This document shows positions 1 through 12,085 of a stretch of 64,000 nucleotides of DNA, piece after piece (positions within the stretch are counted from its first letter, which is position 1; each line of letters begins with the position of its first letter). The position numbers and the translations under genes were made by a program. Under the pieces are notes generated by a model. That model searched no databases. It saw nothing but the letters and a program-made list of their open reading frames with translations, and had not been told where the DNA came from. The stretch is taken from contig CM067565.1 in NCBI GenBank assembly GCA_034336665.1, forward strand, positions 85,066,858 to 85,130,857, written 5' to 3'. The stretch comes from Luscinia megarhynchos. Its lineage: Eukaryota; Chordata; Aves; Passeriformes; Turdidae.

Positions 1-3000
1 GCTGTTACATATCATTGTGCTGGTATGTATTGACTTGAAACCTTTAACTTCATCTTTGCTTTCTGAAAACTCAAGCATAATGCTAGCACATCATATGCCT
101 ATGGTCTAAACGGGCATTTATCACCAAAATGGAGCTAAATTCAAGAGCTCTTATGGGTGAAAAAGATTTATTCTCATTCCCAGTTAGTTGATTTCTGCAG
201 ATTACCATAGTTCACACAAAAGAAAGCATGTATTGTTGATGGCCACAATACTATTGAAAAAAATTATAATATTTTCAAAATAGGCATTAGGTTTTCTGAT
301 TTTCACAATAACATAAATGTACTTTCTTCTTCCTCTTTCTCCATGGCAAGTGATTGTAAAAAAATCATGAGACTTTAAAATCTGACTCACGAAACACTGA
401 GTTTCTGGGTATGTTTTTCTTCTTCCATGAGAGAAAAGGCATATATACAGAAAAAGAAAGCCCTCGTTTATAACCTACTGTATTCTTCACTTCTACAAAT
501 TGTCTTCTCAGTGCAATATGTGAACTTGGACCACCAAATCAAATTTCATACCTCTGTCTCCCTTATCAAACACCAGCAGCCCACATCCTCCCACATCCTG
601 AGCCAGAAGTTCAACTCCCAGCATGGCCTGAAATCATCCAGAAGCACTGCAAGTGAAGCAGCTGGTCAGCATGGAGCCACTGGCACACACAGAAACAAGC
701 TGGTATTAGCTGGTGGGCTGAAGGTAACTCCCTTTGTAGAGTGATGGCTAATGTTCAGATCAGCTCAATGCTTCCCCACATAAGGAGGTGGAAACTGCTT
801 TTTCCACCTGAAAGTGGCTCTGAGCCCATGATCACAAGGACTGTTTGGCCTCTCTGTGCACTACCACCAGTTCTGCACTGTTCTTATTGTGAAATTTTGA
901 TAGAATTGGCCAGAATTTCCCTGGCTGTGACTTGTGCTCCTTGCCTCTCAGCCTTACTCAGTGTCTCTCTCAGAAGGATCTGGCTTGGTTTTTTCTACCA
1001 CCATCCACTTGGTAGTTAATACAGCAGGTAAATACCTGCACAGACATTTCTTCTGTAGGCTGAACAAATACCGGTCTCTAATTCACATATTGCTGTTCTC
1101 AAGTCATCTTAGGATACCTCCACTGGACCTCCTTCAGTTTGAAAATGTCTTTTTGTGCACTGGGGAGCTCAGACTGGGCTTGATGTCATCTCAAAAGTCC
1201 TGGACAGAGAGAACAGGCACTTCCCTTGACCTGCTGTCTACACTTTCACTAGGACACTATTGACCCTCCTCCCCCATCAAGGTATATTGCTGACTCACGT
1301 TTAGTTTCTCTGCAAACAACACAAGTTGCAAGAAAAGTTTGTGGCCATGCAGTGCAGGGCTGCAGCAGGTGTTCTCTGCTCTCTCACCACACTGTTTATT
1401 TCTTGGTGGTGGTGGGGCAAGGCAGGATAAATTGTGTCCAAGTGTTAAGTTAGTGATGCCCTTGCTTGTTTTTGTATACTGATAATATGTTAGGTAGCCA
1501 TCTGGTCAATATGGACTATAATTAGGCTTAAGATTCAGATACACAGAGCTCCAGAACTTTTCAATGTAGAGTGCTTTTGCAGCAAGCTCAGTAATGGAGG
1601 GAAGTCTCCTACAGGCTGTTCCTATCCAGTTACATATCCTTATCTACTCCAAAGCTGCCTACCTGCTATTTAACTGGAGACACAGATCATGACAGTATTC
1701 AGCCTGTGTGCTCCATTTCCCAACACGACAACTATTTATAACTGTATTGGTGATGGACACTTCCCTGAAGTTTTTAGTGTCTTTGTCTATACAGCCTAGT
1801 CACTTCATGCTGCTACATCTGGCTGTGCAAACCCATTTGTCATTCCTGGACTCACTCCAGAATGGTTTGCCAAGCCTTACAGACTGATGCATTTTCTTTG
1901 CTGTTATTATGTTGCCACAGTAGTTTATCTGGCAGCAGGAATGACAACTGCAGCAGGTCACTTTGGGGTCATACAGCACTCTTCTTCTTCATTATATAAG
2001 GCTGTCTTTTGCTTATAAGTATTATCTTTTAAACTGTGTGTAAAGGAGCTTGACTGTGTTGGGTGACAAGAACCATTCCTTGACTTATGCTGTGTAGGTT
2101 ATGTTTCAACCTTCCCCTCTGCACTATCCCACAGCTGCCATTTAAAGAGATGGCTGCTTGGGGCAGCAGCAGAGAAGCTGAGGAATGGGGCCAGGTGCTT
2201 ACCTGGTAGAGACATCCCAGTTAACATTAGAAGAACCTCTGTTAGTTACCTCAGAGAAGTATCAAAGGGGAAACTGATCTGCTTCTTGAAAAGGGGAGAT
2301 GCTAAGGAAGTTTCTCTAGAGATTTTAGCTGACATAAAATATGCAAGAAAACAGAAAGCTGATAGCCTCAATGATAAAGATGAGTTGTGCTGGTAGGAAA
2401 TATACTCAGGACTAAGAAGGAAGATCTAGAGCCATCTGGAAAGGCTGGGTGGGTAATCTCGTGCTGCTTATTAAATTTTTCAGTCAATGAAAAACCTCAA
2501 AAGGCAGATGTTCTCTAGGACTTGTCTAACTTGCTGAGAGAATGTAAAGGGAGCTGCGAGACATGATGTTAGCTGGGTTACAGTCTGCCAAGGGATGTGT
2601 GTCCTGGGATGGTGCAGTGCTGGCTTCCTCTCTGTGCAATACACACAAATGCAGACTGAAAGACAGAGACTGCCTTTCACATCAAGAGTGTCTATGTTCA
2701 GTTAATATTTCATTGGTCTTTTACTCCTCTCTGAGTCATCCATTGTTCTTTGTTGCTGGGGCTTCTCCATGAGGGAGTTGAGTCTTGGTGATATTCATTT
2801 GCTTTGTTTTTTGGGAGCGATTGCCATTTAAAGCTATTTGTTAGCTTGCCTTCTTTATTCAGTACAAGTATTGGACTTGTTTCTTCTTTTGTATCTTTGT
2901 CCTACATGGATTGTCATGCCTTCATTTTTGCCTTCCTTCTCTAAAATGCCAAGCATCATCTCCCAAACTGCCATTTATATGTGTGTCCTGAATTATCAAC

Positions 3001-6000
3001 TTCCACCCAGTGGACTGAGAAGTACTTTGTCCTTCCATTGCTCTTATTGGAATTCTGCTTTGTTTAAAAAAAAATCAACTAGAAAAATAGTTGTTCCGTT
3101 TACAGAAGTAGAGCTGTGTCAGGAACAATTTGGCTTTTAACTGAATCATCTGACCTTGGTTTATATGGTAACGTTCAGGGAGAAGGGACATATGTGTATC
3201 AAGACAGATATATCAGTGTTCAGTAAAGTTAGGCATAAAGAGCAAAGCACCACCCCAAAAGCTTACAGAAATGTCAGATGTGTATATAAATATATATTAG
3301 AAAAAAGAGAAGAAATGGAGAATGTTCACAGTATTTCATATCCAAATATAAAGGGATGTAGTTTCGATAGCTTAAGAAGGGATTTTTTTTTTCTCTTTAA
3401 AGAAATAACTCTTTTTTGGGAGAAGGATTGTTGATAACTGAGGAACACATCTCAAATGTTAATGTCATTCTGAGACAATTCTGACCACCTAGTATGAGCT
3501 GGAGCAGGCTGAGTAACTAGGCTGACATTTAATGTGAGTAGTATTAGTGTGGGGGTACTTCTAAGTACAGCTGTCATCGTGAGGCAGTTCCCAGAGTAGG
3601 CGGAAAATAAGAGCAGGTATCCAAATAAATCCTGGTGTCAGCTCTGTGATGGTATCTCAGGCTTGGGCAAGGTCCAACTGCTAGCAGATTAACCAATTGA
3701 TAACAGCTAACATCTCTCTGTTCAGAACCCCAGAGATGGCTTCTCAAGAAGCTGCACTGTATATGCCAAGTTTTCTAAACACTCTAATTTTAGTGAATTT
3801 AGTTTCATCTGAACACACATTTCCTGAATATTAAAAAAAATGAGATTTGTCAGCTTCTGTGCCTATAACAAATGCAATAAGGTTTGATTCTAGAAAGAAA
3901 AGTAGAAAGTAGCTCAAACGTGAAACACCCAACCAACATTTATACAGGAAGAAATGACATTTATTCAGTTGCCATTCTCCAGAGGGATCCTATATTCCAA
4001 CAGAGCTGCAGGCAGTTGTGAAACTCATGTAGGTGTAAGCAATGGGAGAGATAATTTCTATAGTTTTTGCCCACAGCCAACAGAAGAAAGAATGTGTTCA
4101 TCTTTCAGGATTTTCTTGGCTCAGACTCTGTCAATGATCCAGAACCTAAGCAAAACTTGGGGCTTAGAACATGGAGCAATACACTTGGAAGCAAAAGAAT
4201 TCATTAATCCTTCAGTGATTGATACACTGACTGCAATGAAACATGCAGCAAGTGTAGCTCAGGTTTTGCAAATAATATTATGTTTTTTTCAGAGGTAATT
4301 CCTAATATTACCTGTGATAACTGCAGAAATTAGTATAAAATTTCAGGTAAAACAAACTGGTGAGGCTTTTGAGCTGGCTGTTGACACATGTTGGCTTTCT
4401 TTGCTTACTCAGAAGAGTCAGACACAACATGCACAGCCTCCTACTCTCAAGTCTTTTTCAAGCTCAGACAGCTTGACAGCATTGTTTCAATACCTGCCGT
4501 GGGAGAAGGCACACTGCACCTTTTCACCAAAGTGAGTAGGGTTGGTCCCAGGCTGCAAGAAATTAGCTTTTTGAAGTGTAGTTAGAATTTTAATGAGTAC
4601 AGAGTAAACCATGAATTAAGGAAGTTTCAAAATATAGGCATAATGAAACAATTGTCTCATTCCATAAACTACTGATGTATGAAGTTACTTGGATTTGGGT
4701 GTATCATTATTTCTTGGGTAAAAGAACACTGCTTTATCTATAGTGCCTCAGAATTGTTGTGAAATATTCTAGGTGAAATTCTCAGATGATGAAAAAGAGC
4801 CAGAATGTTATGGAAGACAATGAGGTTTGCTAAACTAGTCTAGATGATAATCTGATCACTGGAGGGTGTTAATATCTTCACAAATTACTTAAAACACCAA
4901 TATCATTCAACCAAACCATCACTCAAAAAATTAACGTGCCCTAATGTGCCACAGGACTGTATGTATTTCCTGTTCTGTCCTTCATGACATACAAACATCT
5001 TAAAATAGTCATACATGTAGATAGGTAAGTCGGTTTGTATGTGGTAATTAGATTTTACAGGTAAATAGCTTTTCACTATTTGTACAAAATTGAAGAGCTC
5101 TTTTCTTGGTGCACAAAGAAGAGAAACCATGATAAATCAGTTCATGGAAGTGAAATATCCCAGTGCAGGCAAAGGAACAGATCCTGAGTTCATTAGATAA
5201 GCTGTAGAATAAACAAAAGAATGTATTTCATGGTAAAATTAGATGACTTTCTCTCAGTACACTTTAGCAGTATTGTCTTTGTTATCTAATATGTACAGCC
5301 AGAGTGTACATACATTCATTTCTGCTTATCTTCAGGAAATTCAAATGTATATTCTGAGTAGTCATCAAAATTCACTAAAAGAAACAGTGAAGCACAGTTG
5401 GCTAGGATAATTTTAAAAAGTTCACCGAGATTGATCACAAACTAAATAGTGGAGGCACCTTAGCCTTCAAAGGGTTTAGGAATATTGCTTTTCATCGTTT
5501 TCTGGTCATTATATTTGATGGGGGTTATGTGTATTTCAATCTACTGAAACATGTACTGTTTTCTTGCATGTAAGATTTGCCTGGCCAAAAGAAGAAGAGC
5601 TTGGCCATTTGTCTGGAATTTCTAAATGTTTGTCATTCTGGAAGTCCTATTGATGTTGCCAGTATACATAGATTGACTGTCCAGTGCATGCAGTGTGATC
5701 CCAACATGGGAATGGTTGTGCATGTGTCATTATTGTAATTACTCAGCATTTTCCTATGAACAGAGTTCTTTCTGGTATTAATACCTCTGTGCATCAGGAA
5801 CTTTATGTCTGCTTTTAAAAAGCAATGCACATATGAGAATTTTGATGCTTGTTTCCTTTCTAAGAGGAATTTTATTTAATCTACTGCTGCAATTGGAAGG
5901 AGAAAATATGAGCAAAAAGGCAGATTGCACACATAGGGTGTAAAACTAAAGATTAGGCTTGGATATGTCATTTGTTTTAGCCAGTGGCTCAATTCCCCAT

Positions 6001-6027
6001 ATGTAAAGAGGAGATAACTCCTACCAT
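1..6027. other. Noncoding DNA, no gene recognised
   Basis: AT-rich sequence with many stops in all frames. Open frames of up to about 115 codons (for example 427-744 and 3,954-4,298, plus strand) show no recognisable domain and no codon pattern distinct from the surroundings. No CR1, LTR or tRNA-like sequence was recognised. It probably belongs to the gene-poor flank downstream of EPAS1. Confidence 0.7.
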
Positions 6028-6049
6028 ATCAATAATTAATGTTATTGAT
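6028..6049. repeat. 8-bp perfect inverted repeat
   Basis: ATCAATAA, a six-base spacer, then TTATTGAT. The arms are perfect complements. The AT-rich core resembles a pair of facing homeodomain-type sites. Such palindromes are common by chance in AT-rich DNA. Confidence 0.6.
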
Positions 6050-6146
6050 TAATTTTTTAACCACAAATTAACCCAACTGCATAAAAATCTATAGCAATAG
6101 TGTGTGTCCGGCAGAACAACCAATCTTTTATTTCCTAAGAGGCATG

Positions 6147-6188
6147 TAAGGAAGACTAACTAGCTACTAAGGAAGACTAACTAGCTAC
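6147..6188. repeat. Perfect 21-bp tandem duplication
   Basis: The 21-bp unit TAAGGAAGACTAACTAGCTAC occurs twice head to tail with no mismatch (6,147-6,167 and 6,168-6,188). Perfect identity in otherwise unconstrained DNA suggests a recent replication-slippage event. Confidence 0.95.
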
Positions 6189-9100
6189 TTTAACTGCCTA
6201 AAAGCTGCAGTGTAAGGAAATATTTTGCCAGCCCTATCCCATTTTTCCAAATAACAGTGCTTTGATCCAGTGTATTGGAAGGTTGCCTAACCTAACACGC
6301 AACATCATTTGCTGACCTGTCCATTTATTACATATTTTGTAGGAATTTTGCAGTGCCTCACTACAAAAAAATTCAACTTCTGGAATTCCTTTGGAATTCT
6401 TTGCACCTACTCAAAATCCCTTATTACTGACATCCTTCTGTACATTTGGCTTTTAGCATAGATGCTCATATGATATGCATCAGGCTTTACAGAGAAATTA
6501 TCTTCAGATATTGAAATACACAGTGAAGAGACACTTGCTACTCAGGCATGAACATCTCTAACTCTCTAAACATATGCAGTTGTCCCAGCTGCTCTTCTGT
6601 GCCCTTGCAACTATGGAAAATTTATATAAAAAAGGAAATGAAAGTAAAAATTGTCAATAACTGCAGCACAAATGATGGCAACAATATATTGTCCTGCTAT
6701 ATGTTAGCTTCAGCTCTCCTGGCAAAGGGACAGCAAGTTAGGAGAGAGAAAGAGAAAGTGAAACAGAGCAAAAGAGAACATAATTTGAAAGTGGAAGTAG
6801 CAGCCTCCTCTTTGGGTGAAAGAAGAAATTACATTAGCTTCTTCTCTGGTTCGAATATGAAGACATGTTTTAAAACAACAGTAAATCAAGGATAGGAGCA
6901 TGTTTAAAATGGAAAAGGTCTTGGATACGTGGAGAATGAGTGAGCTTGTAAGTACCTATTTACTGTAGGAAGTTTACTGTAATGTCTGCCACACAGTATC
7001 CTATGCCTCCCATTTGCCAATTAAGTAATTCAGCCAAACCAAAATGATTTCCTGACTGCACTGCAAGGTTTGATCCCTGGACAGAGATGAAAATCCTTTT
7101 TGCAGTTCTTGAAGATTTATGAGGAAAGAAATTCATGAGGATGTCTTGATACTTGCTGAACAAATACATAATTAGAAAGCATTTAAGTCATTATGATATC
7201 TGTATTCTCCATGAGGAATTCAGGGAAGCTAACTAATAAAAGCAAAGGACTGCCACAGCTCCATTTCAGTGTCTTCTTAGAAAATACACATATGGAAAGC
7301 ATGAGGTAAATATGCAAATACACATGTACCCTCTAACCCTTCTTGCTCTTTTACTGATTATTCAATAATTAGAATAATAGTTTAACTAGGTAATTGGATC
7401 ATTGGCAACAAAAGCAATTAAAAGCTAATATATTCAGCTAGAACTGATGATGGAATTCCAGAGAACTCTCTATCATTCTGTCTTCAGTGTGCTTTGGGAT
7501 TTGAAAAATCTGTAAACTGACAAAACACTTGATAAATTATTCAACAGGAAGTGGTCTCAGTTACTCCATTAGTCTTTCTTATCTTCACAGTATCTGTCAT
7601 CCAGCTCGCCACACATCTCCTACAGAGCAAACATACTGGCTTTGCACTAGTGTATATAATAGATGGAACAGGGCAAAAAGCAACTGAGATCCTGTGTTTA
7701 TTTATATGTTATAAACTGTAATTGATAGATCCTTTTCTGAAAGGTTATATGACTAATAACAGTAGAAGCACTTTGTCTCCCTATGCCTGAATAATAAAGA
7801 AGAAAGTCTTTTATAAGATTGTTAAAGGTCTCACATTACCTTAGTACAGAGACATCTTTTACTGTATCACAAAGTCACTGTGAGCTTGTGACCAGTCCCT
7901 GCAAGGAATTCCCGTTTACAGCTGGGAAACAGAAATGCTGGCATGTCTACAGCAGGGAATAGAGAACAGTGCAGATTCCTGGGCTAATTATGTCTGTGAG
8001 ATTCAGTGCAACACCTTGACGAGAAACTATTCAGGAACACTGAAATGGGATAGCTATTTTCATGTTGCTTTATCTGATCCAATAAACCTGCCTCCCAGAA
8101 ATAAGTTCATTTGCTTGTGCACAAGGACATTCTGGGAGCACATAAATTCTGGCAGAAAGCTTCACTGCAACGTAAAGATATATTTATAAGGGAGATCACA
8201 GTGACTGAGTAAGATAGTCTGTGAAGGAGGTGGCAAGCTCTGTCCCCCTCAAGGAGCCTGGATACTGCCCCAGGGGTCAAAACAGAAACGTGACAGAAAA
8301 CCAGTAACGTGACAGGACGTGACCTTGCCAACAATAAACAGTCTGGTGCCACAACACACCAGTCATGAAGTCAGGCAAGGGCAGAATCTTTGTGGTGGTT
8401 GTGTCCTGGCCCTTGAACTGGTACAGCTGGTTTCACATTTTCTGTATGGAAAAACCTGTGAAGAAGGGTCTGTTGCCTGCTGCCTCCCCCATCCTTGGAC
8501 ATTAGTTAGCCACAATAATAACTTGCTTTACTTTCTTCCTCTTCTGCTCGTCTTCCTCAAACTCATTACCAAACATACTGACTGACTTATTCACCCAAAT
8601 ATTTTCTAAGATATGAAATCTAGTCTTACACTCACTTCCATAAATTGCAGCAAGTACTACAAACCTGGAAGCAAGAGGTTTGCCTTTCAGTTCACATGCT
8701 GAAATGCCAGCCTAGTTCTACTCAGTTGAAAGGATAGGACTGGCTTCTAGCTAATGACTAGACAATACCCGACAAGTTGTGCTCTGGCTGTACTGAAGGC
8801 AGTAAGAGGCCCCCACCCCACCCCCGCCTAAGGTAGATTTCCATGAAAGATTTCCTTGTTTGAGCTACAGAAGGATATCGATTATGTTGCATTTTAAAGA
8901 AGTGTGATACACTGTTCTTAGTTCCTGTTGGTCCCTAGCCAACTCCACAGGGAGTACTGTACAAGGGATTGCTGACAAATTCTCCCTTCACAAGCCTACA
9001 GGTGAGATTTTTGGAAGATTTACCTACAGGCCCATACTCAGTATCGATTTTTAAATTCATATTTAGGTAAGGAACATGATAACCATAAATGAGAGTTAAA

Positions 9101-11600
9101 CTCCTAGCCACTTCTCTATAGGCTCCAGTATGCCTTGCAACTATATTCTTACATTATCCTCAGTTACTCCTTTCCTTAACCTACATCTTTGTCAGCACAT
9201 ATGCACCCCCATTCTGTTCCAGAACATCCTTGAAGATCCTTTAGCATTATTACAAAAAAACAAGAAAAAATGTTCTTCAATAAGGCAGCCTATTATACTC
9301 TCTTTGCCCTTCTTTTTCTGCTTTTTAATTATTTTTTCCCTCACTACACCAATCATACATAAAGGATTTCAGTCATTATACACACAGTAGCCTAATTATG
9401 GAAAATGAACTGATTTCCTCAAGAAAACTGTGTCTGAGTGACATCATATCACCAACATATTTGGCATCATGCAAGGGCATTCATCTATCCAAATAAAGTT
9501 ATGCACAATAAGAAATCATTTTAAAACATGTTCTATTTTATCTCCTTAGGTTAACACAGTGACTTGAGCTCACCTTTGAAAAAAATTATCACGGTGAGAT
9601 TTCAGAGCTGAGTTTATTAGCCTGAAAGGAGGTGCTCAGAAGAATTTAATTTTCTGTTATGTGTTCAGTCCCTTGTGCTGGGCAGGCACCTTGCATTGCC
9701 TCAGGGCTGTCTGTGACCCTGGGACAGAAGCATTGCCCTCTGTGCTGTGCCACCCTCTGCAGTTACCCGAGGTGTTTGTCATGGATAGACCAGCAAGTAC
9801 TGGGGGCCTTGTACATTCCTAGTAGCTGAAGTGTTGTGACTTCTGAAGTTTGCATACTGATAAGGAAAGACGTCAAACACAGCCCAAATAACAGATATTT
9901 TGTCTAGTGAGAATACGACTGGACCATTTTCATACAACTTTAGTCTTTCAGTAGAGGATATTTCCAGTTCAGAAAAGGTAAAGAGTCATCCATCATATGG
10001 TATGTCAGGTTAAAGTAAGTACAATCTTATCAACCTTTCAGTGTTGCTAGGATCTGAGCATAATTCATCCATATAGCCTCATGTACCTCCCTTACTGTCT
10101 TTTATTTAAATAAGCCTTGTCTCAGTCTGCATTCTTTTTGCATTGTGTTTTAAATAGGAAAATCACTTTAGGCTCCCTCACTGCTTTAGTATTTCTGTGG
10201 GAGGTGAATAAAGTGAATTGACTTTATTTTTTAAAGTTACTTAAGAGTAAGACCTGTAAATAAGCTACTTTCAAATCTATGTTCTTCTCTCACTGAAATC
10301 ATAAGAATGTTAACCGGACAACTGGGTGGCAAAACTGGTCCTTTGTTTTCTGCTAAATCTGACAACACTTCCCGTATGTAACCTATATAGAAATATGATT
10401 TATATGAGCAACTTTGAGTACTTTTTTTCATTGTTGGTAACCCCTGGGTTTTCATCAGCAGGAGAGATGATATCAATTTGCATCAAATATTAATTCAAAT
10501 TCACAGTCATGAATCTAAGACCACTGAAAGTTTCAGAACAGAGAGTTTCCACAAAGGCATTATTTTTAACACTCATTCAATGCTAACTTTTGGGAAGGGG
10601 AAAAACGAAGCTCTTGCATTTTAGTTACTGCACACAGAAGGTAACACTAAATAGTCTTAAATATATCCCCAAATCATAAAATCAAGAAGCAAAATAGGTT
10701 AGCCTTTCCCTGATAGGTTCTCTCTGAGCCATTGTGGGTACCCATGCTATACTTCCAAAGTTATTCCCATAATGATGAAAGTGAGATTTTTTTTTAAAGT
10801 GGCAATTTTTGCCTAGATTCTGGGACCTGCAGCTTAAAAAGCTGTTGAAAATAATTGTTGATAAAGTCATGAGAAGTAGCAATACAGCAAAGGACAGAAA
10901 AATCCAGGTTCCTCCCTAACTGTTTCAGGCTATTCAGAGCTAAGATCAGTTCTTGCCCTTCTCCTGGGCTGACAAACACCCCTCTAGTGTTGCCTGGCCA
11001 TGCCCTGTGCCCTTATTTTACAACAGAAGGCACACTCATCACCATGTGTATGATTGCATGTGAAACCACAGGAAATGGTAGTTTCGGCTATTTTAAGCCT
11101 AAAAGTGGACAGTATTCTACAGCCAGTTTGATTTCAAGAGAACCACAGCAGGCAAAAAAACCCCACTTTTTAACCTTCAGGTCTGTACCTTAAGCTAAAA
11201 TATCGTAAACCACATGAAGAGCCCCAGATTCATGATTGATAATAATAATAATTATTCCCACATTTTTGGCAGCTAATTTGTGATTTATTAGTGCCCAAGT
11301 TGGGAATTGCTGTCCTTGGCAAAACAAAAAGTTTGTTAATTCAGTCAAGGCTGCATTTCACATATTTTATTTGGCATTCTCCCATAGGCTGCAGCAAATC
11401 AAAGGGCAAATCTGGAAGTAAAAGGAAGGCACTGACTCACTAGTTAACTGAAACTTGTTTCTAATTTAGCAACTTCGTTCTGGGGCCCTCTAGCCAGAAA
11501 TTTCTCTAAACTCAAAGCTGGAGGGGGCTTTAGAAGGCTGTAGGGTTTGCGGCCAGAAGTTTGCACAGACTCTTAGTGAATTGGTGACTTCAGATCTCGG
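6189..11600. other. Noncoding DNA with short simple repeats
   Basis: No gene was recognised. It contains a cluster of ACGTGAC motifs (8,288-8,323), a C-rich run at 8,811-8,828 that is G-rich on the minus strand, and a short AAT repeat at about 11,240-11,255. The part from 11,250 to 11,600 leads into the CpG island and could hold upstream promoter sequence. Confidence 0.65.
8288..8323 (+). promoter_or_regulatory. Cluster of three ACGTGAC motifs
   Basis: ACGTGAC occurs at 8,288-8,294, 8,307-8,313 and 8,317-8,323. ACGTG is the core of HIF-response elements (RCGTG) and overlaps E-box and CREB-type half-sites. Three copies in 36 bp in a CpG-poor setting is unusual. Binding is inference only. Confidence 0.4.
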
Positions 11601-11686
11601 ATGGGCGTTGGAGCCCAAGGTGAGCTCCTACCTCTAGACAGGCTTAACTAACCTGATCAAAACCTTCCTGTTTTTTTAGTTCTGCA

Positions 11687-12078
11687 GCGGCAGGCTAAGG
11701 AAAGGGGACGAGGACGAGGGCAGCGCAGCAGAAAGGAAGGTGGCTCCAGAAGATCGCGCACGGTGCTCAGCCCCGGCGCTCCAGCCGGAGCTCTGGCTCC
11801 CGCCGCGCCCGCAAAGCGCAGCCACAGGCAGCCGGCGTTCCGGCAAGGAACGGGACTGCACGGCCACCCAGCCCCTCCCGCAGCTCCCCAGCCCCGCCAG
11901 CGAGCCCCGGAGTGCCCCAGGACAGCGGCGGGAGCCCCGCCCCGGCAGAGCGGGCAGGGCAGGGCAGGGCAGGCTGTGCCTCGGGGGCGGGCTGAGCGCG
12001 TCGGGAGGCACGGCCGGAGGGACAGCCAGCCGGGAGCGGGCACAAAGAAACTTTGGAGACCTTCAGTACCACGCAAGG
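11687..12078 (+). ncRNA. Putative first exon of an unidentified transcript
   Basis: If the CpG island is a promoter, its plus-strand first exon would end at 12,078, before GTGAGT. The transcription start is unknown. A pyrimidine tract ending TTTTTTTAG just upstream (near 11,680) and a second donor-like site (CCCAAG|GTGAGC near 11,617) leave open an extra upstream exon. The frame 11,740-12,141 starts with ATG but encodes a low-complexity Arg/Pro/Ala-rich peptide typical of translated CpG islands, so I favour a noncoding RNA. No downstream exons could be assigned. Confidence 0.35.
11952..11969 (+). other. Canonical G-quadruplex motif
   Basis: Four GGG tracts separated by CA dinucleotides (GGGCAGGGCAGGGCAGGG) sit in the middle of the CpG island on the plus strand, between two GC boxes. 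This fits the G3N1-7 quadruplex rule. It could act in promoter DNA or in the 5' region of the RNA. Confidence 0.85.
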
Positions 12079-12085
12079 GTGAGTG

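Larger units (their letters stand above)
11680..12085 (+). promoter_or_regulatory. CpG island, probable orphan promoter
   Basis: An abrupt, roughly 400-bp block rich in G+C and in CpG dinucleotides sits within AT-rich DNA. It has GC boxes (GCCCCGCCCCGG near 11,934 and GGGGGCGGGC at 11,983-11,992), a G-quadruplex motif and no obvious TATA box, the usual architecture of a vertebrate CpG-island promoter. A strong plus-strand 5' splice site (AAGG|GTGAGTG, GT at 12,079) marks its right edge, supporting rightward transcription. Open frames run through it in several frames because stop codons are rare in GC-rich DNA; none gives a recognisable protein. It is about 38 kb from the 3' end of EPAS1 and is not the EPAS1 promoter. 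Confidence 0.75.
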
